From NCBI GenBank assembly GCA_964521405.1, contig CAZFRR010000120.1, positions 1-15,205 on the forward strand: DNA of 15,205 nucleotides, read 5' to 3'. Under the pieces are notes generated by a model that had not been told where the DNA came from, searched no databases, and worked only from the letters and a program-made list of their open reading frames with translations. This document shows positions 6,648-13,637 of the stretch, one piece after another. Source of the DNA: SG8-41 sp964521405 (GTDB lineage: Bacteria; Pseudomonadota; Gammaproteobacteria; Burkholderiales; SG8-41). Numbering within the stretch: the stretch's first letter is position 1; each line of letters opens with the position of its first letter. A program made the position numbers and the translations under genes.

Positions 6648-7729
6648 TGGCAAGGGTATTCAATTTTGGGGCGGGCCCGGCGACGTTGCCGGAGCCGGTA
6701 TTGAAGCAGGCAGCGGCGGAAATGCTCGACTGGCACGGCTCCGGCATGTCCGTGATGGAAATGAGCCACCGCGGCAAGGATTTCATTGCGATTCACGCCC
6801 AGGCCGAGGCCGACCTGCGCGAGTTGCTGGCGGTGCCAAAGCATTACAAGGTCCTGTTCCTGCACGGCGGCGCCGCCGCCCAGTTTGCGTTCGTGCCCAT
6901 GAACCTGCTCCGGGGCAAAACCGCGGCCAGCTACGTCAGTACCGGCCACTGGTCGGCGCGGGCGATCGCTGAGGCGAAGCGTTTTTGCAAGGTGAATATC
7001 GCCGCGAGCTCGGAAGACGCCAAATTTTCCTACGCGCCGAAACGGGAAAAGTGGGTGCTTGATCCCGCGGCGGCGTACGTGCACTACACCTCCAACGAGA
7101 CCATAGGCGGCGTGGAATTCCACTGGATCCCCGATACCGACGGCATCCCGCTCGTCGTCGATGCTTCCTCGCACATCCTGTCCCGTCCGCTCGATGTTTC
7201 CCGTTTCGGGCTGATCTACGCCGGCGCGCAGAAGAACATCGGCCCGGCGGGCATGGCCATCGTCATCGTCCGCAACGACCTGATCGGCCAGGCCGCGCCG
7301 GGCACGCCTTCGATCTTCGACTACAAGATCCAGGCGGAGGCGGACTCGATGCACAATACGCCGCCGACCTACGCCATCTACCTGGCGGGCCTGGTGTTCC
7401 AGTGGCTGAAGCAGTTGGGCGGTCTCGCGAAGATGGAGGAAATCAACGTCGCGAAGGCGAAGCTCGTCTACGACTACCTCGACGAGACGGAGTTCTATCA
7501 CTCGCCGGTCGCCCCCGAGGATCGCTCGCGCATGAACATCCCGTTCTGGCTCCGCAACGACCAGCTCGACGAGGAGTTCCTCAAGCAGGCGAAGCGCCGC
7601 GGGTTGAGCGAATTGAAGGGCCATCGCGCGGTGGGCGGCATGCGCGCCTCCATCTACAACGCGATGCCGGCGGAAGGCGTGAAGTCACTGGTGGAATTCA
7701 TGAAGGAGTTCGAGCGCAGCCATGGGTGA
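6647..7729 (+). CDS. serC: Phosphoserine aminotransferase SerC
   Basis: This 360-residue PLP enzyme of class V fold converts 3-phosphohydroxypyruvate to phosphoserine. It also acts on 3-hydroxy-4-phosphohydroxybutyrate-type substrates in pyridoxal phosphate synthesis. Visible are the N-terminal FNFGAGPATLP, the HRGKDF segment, HGGAAAQF (73-80, phosphate-binding), TSNETIGG (148-155), Asp172 in VDASS, and the PLP lysine Lys196 in YAGAQKNIGPAG. The substrate-phosphate region GHRAVGGMRASIYNA (325-339) is present. Length is typical. It overlaps gyrA by one base and the following serA by eight bases. It is the first gene of the conserved supraoperon. Confidence 0.98.
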   Translation: MARVFNFGAGPATLPEPVLKQAAAEMLDWHGSGMSVMEMSHRGKDFIAIHAQAEADLRELLAVPKHYKVLFLHGGAAAQFAFVPMNLLRGKTAASYVSTGHWSARAIAEAKRFCKVNIAASSEDAKFSYAPKREKWVLDPAAAYVHYTSNETIGGVEFHWIPDTDGIPLVVDASSHILSRPLDVSRFGLIYAGAQKNIGPAGMAIVIVRNDLIGQAAPGTPSIFDYKIQAEADSMHNTPPTYAIYLAGLVFQWLKQLGGLAKMEEINVAKAKLVYDYLDETEFYHSPVAPEDRSRMNIPFWLRNDQLDEEFLKQAKRRGLSELKGHRAVGGMRASIYNAMPAEGVKSLVEFMKEFERSHG

Positions 7730-8906
7730 GCCATACAAGATACTGACGCTGAACTCGATCTCGGGCCTGGGGCTGAAGCGCCTGCCCGCGGGCCGCTACA
7801 CGTGTGGCGGCCAGCTCGAGGATCCGGATGCCATCCTGGTGCGTTCGCAGGACATGCATGCGATGGAGATCGGCGCGAGCGTCAAGGCGATCGGGCGCGC
7901 GGGGGCCGGCGTGAACAACATACCGGTGAAGAAGATGAGCGAGCGCGGCGTGCCGGTGTTCAATGCGCCGGGCGCGAACGCGAATGCCGTGAAGGAGCTG
8001 GTGATCGCCGGGTTGCTGGTCGCTTCACGCAACCTGGTGCCGGCGTTGCGCTTCGTCGACGGGTTGAAGGGCGACGACAAGACGCTGCACCAGCTGGTCG
8101 AGGACGGCAAGAAGCACTTCGCCGGAGGGGAGCTCCCGGGGCACACGCTCGGCGTGATCGGCCTGGGCAAGGTTGGCAGCCTGGTCGCGGATGCCGCCAT
8201 CAGGCTCGGCATGAACGTCCTGGGTTACGACCCCGAGATCACCGTGGACGCGGCCTGGAGCCTGCCTTCCCAGGTGAAGAAGGCCCACAGCATCGAGGAG
8301 GTGTTGAAGGCCAGTCATTTCGTGACGCTGCACGTGCCGCTGCTCGACGTCACCCGCAACCTGGTGAATGCCGGGCGCATCAAGCTCATGAAGAACGGCG
8401 CAGTCCTGCTCAATTTCGCGCGCGAAGGCATCGTGGACAACGACGCGGTGCTGGAGGCGCTGGCGGCAAAGCACCTGCGCTGGTATGTCTGCGATTTCCC
8501 GGCCAAGAAGCTGGCCGGTCAGCCCCAGGTGGTCACGCTGCCGCATCTCGGCGCTTCCACCCGCGAAGCGGAGGACAATTGCGCCGTGATGGTCGTGGAC
8601 CAGGTGCGCGACTTCCTCGAGAACGGCAACATCGTCAACGCGGTGAACTTCCCGAACGTGACGATGCCGCGCGAATCGCCGTACCGGGTGAGCATCGCCA
8701 ACGCCAACGTGCCGAACATGCTGGGGCAGATCTCGACGTCGATGGCGAAGGCGAAGCTCAACATCCACAACATGCTGAACAAGTCGAAGAGCGAGATGGC
8801 CTATACGCTGGTGGATGTCGACAGCAAGGTTCCCGCCAAGGTGATCGATCAGATCGGCGACATCGGGGGCGTGCTCGCGGTACGCTACCTGCCGGTCGAA
8901 GGCTGA
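7722..8906 (+). CDS. serA: D-3-phosphoglycerate dehydrogenase, compact ACT-type
   Basis: This 394-residue NAD-dependent D-2-hydroxyacid dehydrogenase oxidises 3-phosphoglycerate to phosphohydroxypyruvate, the step before SerC. RAGAGVNNIP (59-68) and the NAPGANANAVKELV run (81-94) are typical of PGDH. The Rossmann motif GLGKVG (147-152) is followed by Asp170 of GYDPE. Catalytic Arg234 (FAREGIV) and His275 (LPHLGAST) are present. The C-terminal ACT domain (about 322-394) suggests serine feedback control; it is the short form without the intervening ASB domain. The segment CDFPAKKLAG (257-266), where the catalytic Glu is expected, has no Glu. The start ATG lies inside the end of serC with AAGGAG upstream. 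Pseudomonas has no serA at this place. Confidence 0.93.
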   Translation: MGEPYKILTLNSISGLGLKRLPAGRYTCGGQLEDPDAILVRSQDMHAMEIGASVKAIGRAGAGVNNIPVKKMSERGVPVFNAPGANANAVKELVIAGLLVASRNLVPALRFVDGLKGDDKTLHQLVEDGKKHFAGGELPGHTLGVIGLGKVGSLVADAAIRLGMNVLGYDPEITVDAAWSLPSQVKKAHSIEEVLKASHFVTLHVPLLDVTRNLVNAGRIKLMKNGAVLLNFAREGIVDNDAVLEALAAKHLRWYVCDFPAKKLAGQPQVVTLPHLGASTREAEDNCAVMVVDQVRDFLENGNIVNAVNFPNVTMPRESPYRVSIANANVPNMLGQISTSMAKAKLNIHNMLNKSKSEMAYTLVDVDSKVPAKVIDQIGDIGGVLAVRYLPVEG

Positions 8907-8980
8907 CAGGCGGCCGCGGATAAGCGCAGAGTCGCGCCGAAACTCGACCCTCGGGAGGGACGGCGCCGTTTCGATTCCTG

Positions 8981-9009
8981 TTTATCGGCGCTCAGCGGCG
9001 GTTTAGAAT
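8981..9009 (+). promoter_or_regulatory. Candidate promoter of pheA giving a leaderless mRNA
   Basis: TAGAAT (9004-9009) is a 5/6 match to the -10 box, with a weak TTTATC 17 nt upstream. Six bases separate the -10 from the pheA ATG, so the expected start of transcription is the A of ATG. There is no Shine-Dalgarno before this ATG. Confidence 0.4.
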
Positions 9010-9015
9010 CAACGT

Positions 9016-10080
9016 ATGACCGACAAGCTCAGGCAATTCCGCAATCAGATCGATGCGCTCGACCAGCGGTTGGTCAAGCTCATCTCGGCGCGTGCGCGGC
9101 TCGCGCAGCGCATCGGGCGACTCAAGGAGAATTCCGCCTATCGGCCCGAGCGCGAGGCCCAGGTTCTGCGCGGGGTCATCGCCGCAAACCGCGGTCCGTT
9201 GCCGGACGCAGCGCTCGCCCGCCTGTTCTCGGAGGTCATGTCAGCCTGCCGCGCGCTGGAGGACTCGATGACGGTCGCTTATCTCGGGCCGCAGGGCACT
9301 TTCAGCCAGGAGGCGGCAGCCAAGCATTTCGGAGGAGGCGCCGCGCTCGCGGCGTGCCCGTCGATCGACGAAGTATTCCGCCAGGTCGAGACCGGCGCCG
9401 CCGGTTATGGCGTGGTGCCGGTCGAGAACTCGACCGAGGGCGCGATCGGCCGCACACTCGACCTGCTCGCCTCGACGACGGCCAGGATCTGCGGCGAGGT
9501 CATGCTGCCGATCCGTCAGTGCTTGATGAGCCGGAGCGGAAAGCTTGCGGACATCCGCAAAGTCTTTTCGCATACGCAAAGCCTCTCCCAGTGCCAGCAG
9601 TGGTTGGCGCGCAAGCTGCCGCATGCCGAGCGCACCGCGGTCGTCAGCAATGCCGAGGCGGCGCGGCTCGCCGCTCGCGACCGGCGCGCCGCAGCGGTGG
9701 GCCCGGCGATGGCGGCGGCACTCTACGGGTTGAAGCTGATTGCGCGCAACATCGAGGACGAGGCCAGGAACACCACGCGTTTTCTGGTCATTGCCCAGCA
9801 CGATGCGGCGCCGTCGGGCAGGGACAAGACCTCCCTCATCCTGTCCACGCGCAACGTGCCGGGCGCTATGCACGAGCTGTTGACGCCGCTGGCGGCCAAC
9901 CAGGTGAGCATGACCCGCCTCGAATCCCGGCCGTCACGCGCCGGGCTGTGGGAGTACGTGTTCTATATGGACGTCGAGGGCCACCAGCAGGATCCCCAGG
10001 TGGCGCGCGTGCTCGCGGAGTTGAAGCAGAAGGCGTCGTTCCTTAAGATCCTCGGCTCCTATCCCGCGGCTATCGCCTGA
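9016..10080 (+). CDS. pheA: Bifunctional chorismate mutase / prephenate dehydratase (P-protein)
   Basis: This 354-residue fusion takes chorismate to prephenate and then to phenylpyruvate for phenylalanine synthesis. An AroQ chorismate mutase covers residues 1-85 (FRNQIDALD with Arg9, Arg26, Lys37, then the YRPERE helix). Prephenate dehydratase runs from VAYLGPQGTFS (87-97) through VPVENSTEGAI to the catalytic NTTRF (252-256). The ACT domain (about 272-350) has the ESRP signature (303-306) and VPGAMHELL (281-289), expected to bind phenylalanine for feedback inhibition. A 109-nt spacer separates it from serA and carries a possible leaderless promoter; no Phe-leader attenuator was found. The stop is followed after two bases by a heptad hairpin. 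Confidence 0.98.
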   Translation: MTDKLRQFRNQIDALDQRLVKLISARARLAQRIGRLKENSAYRPEREAQVLRGVIAANRGPLPDAALARLFSEVMSACRALEDSMTVAYLGPQGTFSQEAAAKHFGGGAALAACPSIDEVFRQVETGAAGYGVVPVENSTEGAIGRTLDLLASTTARICGEVMLPIRQCLMSRSGKLADIRKVFSHTQSLSQCQQWLARKLPHAERTAVVSNAEAARLAARDRRAAAVGPAMAAALYGLKLIARNIEDEARNTTRFLVIAQHDAAPSGRDKTSLILSTRNVPGAMHELLTPLAANQVSMTRLESRPSRAGLWEYVFYMDVEGHQQDPQVARVLAELKQKASFLKILGSYPAAIA

Positions 10081-10082
10081 CG

Positions 10083-10176
10083 GAGTGTTGAGTGCTTAGT
10101 TTTGAGTGTTGAGTTGAAGGTCTTCGCGTGGTGATATCGACATAACTCAACACTAAACACTCAAAACTCAACACTG
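10083..10176. repeat. Heptad-repeat hairpin between pheA and hisC
   Basis: The left arm (10083-10117) is five heptads: gagtgtt, gagtgct, tagtttt, gagtgtt, gagttga. The right arm (10143-10176), reverse-complemented, reads cagtgtt, gagtttt, gagtgtt, tagtgtt, gagtta, which aligns unit for unit over about 33 nt with few mismatches. A loop of about 25 nt of normal composition lies between. The element begins two bases after the pheA stop and ends six bases before the hisC start. TCTTTT follows the right arm, so partial termination or attenuation before hisC is possible. Confidence 0.9.
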
Positions 10177-10182
10177 TCTTTT

Positions 10183-11283
10183 ATGAGCGTTTGCGACCTC
10201 GCTCCCGGTTTCATCCGCGCGATCGCGCCGTACCAGCCCGGAAAGCCGATCTCGGAGCTGGCGCGCGAGCTGGGGCTCGAAGAAGCGGGCATCATCAAGC
10301 TCGCTTCCAATGAAAATCCGCTGGGCGTGAGCCCGCTCGCGCGACGGGCGATCGAAGCCTCGCTTGCCGGCCTGGCGCGCTATCCCGACGGCAACGGCTT
10401 TGAGTTGAAGCAGGCATTGTCCCGCCGCCACGGCGTCGCGCCGGACTGCATCGTGCTCGGCAACGGCTCGAACGACGTGCTGGAAATGGCGGCGCGCGCC
10501 TTTCTCGTGCCCGGCCTGGAGGCGATCTATTCGCAGCATGCTTTCGCCGTCTATCCGCTGGCGGTGCAGGCGGTCGGCGCGGCCGGCATCGAGGTGCCGG
10601 CGAAAGACTACGGCCACGATCTGGCGGCGATGCGGCGCGCGGTCACGGCCCGCACCCGCCTCGTGTTCATCGCCAACCCCAATAATCCGACCGGCACCAT
10701 GGCCCGGGCGCGCGAGCTGGAGGATTTCATCACCGCGCTGCCGCGCGAGGTGCTGGTGGTGCTGGACGAGGCTTACAACGAGTACCTGCCGGACGAGCTC
10801 AAGCCCGACAGCATCGGCTGGTTGCAGCGCTTCCCGAACCTCGTGGTGACGCGCACCTTCTCCAAGGTCTACGGCCTGGCTGGGTTGCGCGTTGGCTATG
10901 CTTACGCCGCAGCAGGCGTTGCCGATCTCATGAACCGGGTGCGCCAGCCGTTCAACGTCAATAGCGTTGCACTGGCCGCAGCCACGGCAGCGCTCGATGA
11001 CACCGATTTCGTGCGCAAGAGCTTCGAGTTGAACCGGACCGGCATGCGCCAGCTGACGGACGGTCTCGCGCGGCTCGGGCTGGAATACATACCTTCGTAT
11101 GGCAACTTCGTCAGCGTCCGGGTCAAGGACGCGTCCGGCGTGTTCCAGAAGCTGCTCCGGGCGGGCGTGATCGTGCGCCCGATCGCGAGCTACGGCATGC
11201 CGCAGCACTTGCGGGTTACCATCGGGCTGGAATCGGAGAACGCGCGCTTCCTCGCTGTGCTCGCCCAGGCGCTCGCGGGGTGA
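10183..11283 (+). CDS. hisC: Histidinol-phosphate / aromatic aminotransferase (HisC2 clade position)
   Basis: This 366-residue class I/II PLP aminotransferase has SNENPLG (42-48), ANPNNPTG (164-171), LDEAYNEY (194-201) with Asp195 and Tyr198, and the PLP lysine Lys228 in RTFSKVYGLAGLRVGY. Arg344 in LRVTIG binds the substrate carboxylate or phosphate. HisC transaminates imidazole-acetol phosphate. The supraoperon paralogue (HisC2/HisHb) is thought to work on aromatic substrates as well, and its place between pheA and tyrA suggests phenylpyruvate or hydroxyphenylpyruvate transamination. Whether this is the only HisC copy cannot be seen. The ATG has no Shine-Dalgarno; a repeat hairpin occupies the upstream region. 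Another repeat element follows the TGA by a few bases. Confidence 0.94.
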   Translation: MSVCDLAPGFIRAIAPYQPGKPISELARELGLEEAGIIKLASNENPLGVSPLARRAIEASLAGLARYPDGNGFELKQALSRRHGVAPDCIVLGNGSNDVLEMAARAFLVPGLEAIYSQHAFAVYPLAVQAVGAAGIEVPAKDYGHDLAAMRRAVTARTRLVFIANPNNPTGTMARARELEDFITALPREVLVVLDEAYNEYLPDELKPDSIGWLQRFPNLVVTRTFSKVYGLAGLRVGYAYAAAGVADLMNRVRQPFNVNSVALAAATAALDDTDFVRKSFELNRTGMRQLTDGLARLGLEYIPSYGNFVSVRVKDASGVFQKLLRAGVIVRPIASYGMPQHLRVTIGLESENARFLAVLAQALAG

Positions 11284-11287
11284 TTTC

Positions 11288-11393
11288 ACCGCAGAGGCGC
11301 GGAGACGCGGAGAAAACCTGTCAGACTGACCCGATATGAAGGGTTGCCGCTCATTCCAGGTTGATCTCCTCTGCGCCTCGGCGTCTCTGCGGT
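11288..11393. repeat. Octamer-repeat hairpin between hisC and tyrA
   Basis: The left arm (11288-11319) reads ac, then cgcagagg, cgcggaga, cgcggaga, aaacct, a period of eight, not seven. The right arm (11358-11393), reverse-complemented, gives ac, cgcagaga, cgccgagg, cgcagagg, agatcaacct, matching over roughly 24-32 nt. The loop contains the perfect odd palindrome gtcagactgac (11320-11330) directly after the left arm. The element fills the spacer between the hisC stop and the tyrA start. Repeats of the cgcagaga type are widespread in bacterial spacers, to my knowledge without an assigned function. Confidence 0.88.
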
Positions 11394-11402
11394 TCGATTT
11401 GC

Positions 11403-12287
11403 ATGGGCGCTAGGTTGAAAATCGGAAAACTGGTCGTCATCGGCACCGGGCTGATCGGCGGATCGTTCGCGCTGGCTCTGAAGCGGGCGCGCGCGGTGAA
11501 GCGAGTCGTGGGCGTGGGGCGCACGAGCCGCAATCTCGCCGACGCCATCAGGCTGAAAATCATCGACGAAGCGTCGCGGGATCCGGCGCGCGCGGTGCGC
11601 GACGCGGACCTGGTGCTGCTCGCCACGCCGGTCGGGCAGATGCCGGCTGTGATGACGGCCATCGCGCCGCATTTGCCCGCCCATGCGGTGGTTACCGACG
11701 GCGGCAGCACCAAGCGCGATGTCATTGCTTGCGCCCGCCGTTTTCTGGGGGGACACATTGCCCGCTTCGTGCCCGCACACCCCATCGCCGGCACGGAGAA
11801 GAGCGGCGCGGCCGCCGCCTTTCCCGAGCTCTTCAGCGGTAAGAACGTGATCCTCACCCCCCAGCCGGAAACAGCCACGGCAGCGACGCGCCTCGTGCGT
11901 CAGGCGTGGGAGGCCTGCGGCGCGCGCGTGCTGCAACTCGAGGCAGGCGAACACGACGCCATCCTGGCTGCCGTGAGCCATCTGCCGCACGTGATCGCCT
12001 TCGCGCTGGTCAATATGCTGGCGCACCGCCGCAACCCGGCGCGGCTGTTCGGGCTTTCCGCGGGCGGTTTGCGCGATACCGTCCGGATAGCGGGCAGTTC
12101 GCCCGAGATGTGGGCGGACATCTGCGTTGCCAATCGCGACGCGCTGCTGGCCGCGCTGGCGGATTACGAGAACGAGCTCGAGGGCATGCGCGCCGCGATC
12201 GAGAGCGCGGATGCTGCCGAGTTGAGGCGGATGTTCTCGGCGGCGCGCGGCGCGCGTGAGAAATGGTTGATCAAGAGACGGCCGTAG
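11403..12287 (+). CDS. tyrA: Prephenate / arogenate dehydrogenase TyrA
   Basis: This is a 294-residue protein from ATG 11403; an in-frame TTG at 11361 lies inside a repeat arm and is unlikely to be the start. It oxidatively decarboxylates prephenate (or arogenate) toward tyrosine. The NAD(P)-binding motif GTGLIGGS spans 14-21. LLATPVGQMP (72-81), VTDGGSTK (97-104), PAHPIAGTEKSG (124-135) with His126, and VSHLPHVIAFAL (191-202) are the conserved TyrA blocks. There is no chorismate mutase domain and no ACT domain, so it is the stand-alone TyrAc type; feedback control is not apparent from domains. In Pseudomonas it is fused to aroA; here 25 nt separate them. No clear Shine-Dalgarno. The TAG stop sits in the loop of a GC-rich hairpin. 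Confidence 0.95.
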   Translation: MGARLKIGKLVVIGTGLIGGSFALALKRARAVKRVVGVGRTSRNLADAIRLKIIDEASRDPARAVRDADLVLLATPVGQMPAVMTAIAPHLPAHAVVTDGGSTKRDVIACARRFLGGHIARFVPAHPIAGTEKSGAAAAFPELFSGKNVILTPQPETATAATRLVRQAWEACGARVLQLEAGEHDAILAAVSHLPHVIAFALVNMLAHRRNPARLFGLSAGGLRDTVRIAGSSPEMWADICVANRDALLAALADYENELEGMRAAIESADAAELRRMFSAARGAREKWLIKRRP

Positions 12288-12294
12288 GCGGCCG
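12279..12294 (+). other. GC hairpin around the tyrA stop codon
   Basis: CGGCCG (12279-12284) and CGGCCG (12289-12294) pair perfectly, leaving the loop TAGG, whose first three bases are the tyrA stop. There is no T-tract, so it is not an intrinsic terminator. It lies 18 nt before the aroA GTG and could affect coupling. Confidence 0.5.
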
Positions 12295-13425
12295 CTGACA
12301 TCGGAAACCGCTGTGGACCATCTCGACCTAGCACCCATCCAGCGGGCTCGCGGCACGGTCAGGCTGCCCGGCTCGAAAAGCCTATCCAATCGCATCCTGC
12401 TGCTCGCCGCGCTGGCGTCGGGCGAGACGCTCATCCGCGACCTGCTCGAATCCGACGACACGCAAGTCATGCTCGAAGCGCTGAGCGCGCTGGGGGTGGA
12501 ATGGAGCCGCGCCGGCGGCCGGACGGTGCGGGTGCGCGGGGCCGCCGGCGCATTTCCGGTCAAGCGCGCGCAGCTTTTTCTCGGCAACGCCGGCACCGTG
12601 TTCAGGCCGCTCACCGCGGTGCTGGCGCTGATGGGTGGCGATTACCGGCTGGAGGGAGTGGCGCGCATGCACGAGCGGCCGATCGGCGACCTGGTGGACG
12701 CGCTGAACGGACTCGGCGCCCGCATCGAATTCCTCGGCAACCCCGGCTACCCGCCGCTTGCCATAAGCCCGGCGGCTATCCGCGCAGGCGGCATGGTCAG
12801 CGTGCGCGGCGACGTTTCCAGCCAGTTTCTGACGGGCCTGCTGATCGCGCTGCCGCTCACCGGCGCCAGAACGGTCGTTACCGTCGAGGGCGAGTTGGTT
12901 TCGAAACCTTATGTCGAGATCACATTAAATACCATGCGCCGGTTCGGCGTCGAGGTCGCGCGGGATGGCTGGACGACGTTCACGGTGCCGGCACAAGCGA
13001 GTTACGCGAGCCCGGGCGAGATTCATATCGAAGGCGACGCGTCCTCGGCTTCATATTTTCTCGCGGCGGGCGCGATCAGCGGGCTCTCGGGCGGCGGACC
13101 GGTGCGGGTCGAGGGTGTGGGGCGCGGGAGCATACAGGGCGATGTGCGATTCACCGAAGTCATCGAGCGCATGGGCGCGAGTATCACGATGGGTGAGAAC
13201 TGGATCGAGGCGGGCGCGGGAGCTGAAGCCAGGGCGAGCGGCCGGTTGAAGGCCCTGGACGCCGATTTGAATCACATTCCCGATGCGGCGATGACGGCGG
13301 CGGTGGCGGCCCTGTTTGCTGATGGCCCCAGCACGCTGCGCAATATCGGCAGCTGGCGCGTGAAGGAGACCGATCGTATCAAGGCCATGGCCACGGAGTT
13401 GCGCAAGCTGGGCGCAAAAGTTGAG

Positions 13426-13428
13426 TAG
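13426..13428 (+). other. Premature amber codon in aroA
   Basis: TAG at codon 372, between VE and GPDYLKITPP; E. coli has VEEGHDYIRITPP here, so GAG to TAG is the simplest origin. TAG also serves as the ordinary stop of mtaD, tyrA and aroA itself, which argues against genome-wide amber recoding. Confidence 0.9.
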
Positions 13429-13454
13429 GGGCCGGACTATCTGAAAATCACGCC

Positions 13455-13479
13455 TCCTCAATCCTCAATCCTCAATCCT
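13455..13479 (+). repeat. Heptad repeat (tcctcaa)3 inside aroA
   Basis: Three perfect tcctcaa units plus a partial fourth. They encode the QSSILNP stretch just after TPP in a loop that is about three residues longer than in E. coli AroA. Three copies (21 nt) keep the frame; two or four would break it. The segment cctcctcaa (13453-13461) is complementary, with one mismatch, to ttgagtagg (13421-13429) spanning the amber codon. Confidence 0.88.
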
Positions 13480-13637
13480 GGGGTTGCGATAGACACTTAC
13501 GACGATCACCGCATGGCGATGTGTTTCTCGCTGGTGGCGCTCGGGGGCGTTCCGGTGCGGATCAACGACCCGGGCTGCGTCGCCAAGACCTTTCCCGGGT
13601 ATTTCGACGCGCTGGCAGGAATCTCGGAGCGCTAGGA

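Larger units (their letters stand above)
12313..13635 (+). pseudogene. aroA: EPSP synthase AroA, interrupted by an in-frame amber codon
   Basis: The gene encodes 3-phosphoshikimate 1-carboxyvinyltransferase, the sixth shikimate step. From GTG 12313 the reading frame gives 371 residues to TAG at 13426-13428. The same frame then continues without shift to TAG 13633-13635, for 440 codon positions in all, close to the usual 427-440. Before the amber: LPGSKSLSNR (Lys22, Arg27), LGNAGTVFRPL (90-100), HIPDAAMT with Asp324, and KETDR (351-355). After it: DTYDDHRMAMCFS (His399, Arg400) and CVAKTF (Lys425), equivalent to catalytic Arg386 and Lys411 of E. coli. A 371-residue product would therefore be inactive. 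Only codon 372, where homologues have Glu (GAG to TAG, one change), is wrong. A heptad repeat lies downstream. It may be functional if the TAG is a sequencing error. Confidence 0.9.

Noticed and set aside
4044..6653. Open frame of 869 codons antisense to gyrA
   Set aside because: It mirrors gyrA in a GC-rich gene, is rich in His and Arg with no recognisable domain, and gyrA itself is unmistakable.
8924..9019. Phe-containing leader frame before pheA (TTT CGA TTC CTG TTT) overlapping its ATG
   Set aside because: The frame has no ATG, GTG or TTG after the TAA at 8921, and no terminator-type hairpin with a T-tract lies before pheA.
10168..11289. Minus-strand frame of 373 codons over hisC
   Set aside because: Antisense shadow; HisC has all PLP motifs on the plus strand.
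11361..11402. TTG start extending tyrA by 14 codons
   Set aside because: The extension is encoded by the inverted repeat arm and has no counterpart in TyrA proteins.
13429..13635. Separate small gene or frameshift downstream of aroA
   Set aside because: The sequence is in the same frame as aroA and encodes its conserved C-terminus, so it is a nonsense change and not a frameshift or a new gene.
12313..13635. Genome-wide amber recoding as explanation of the aroA TAG
   Set aside because: mtaD, tyrA and aroA itself all end at TAG in their expected places.
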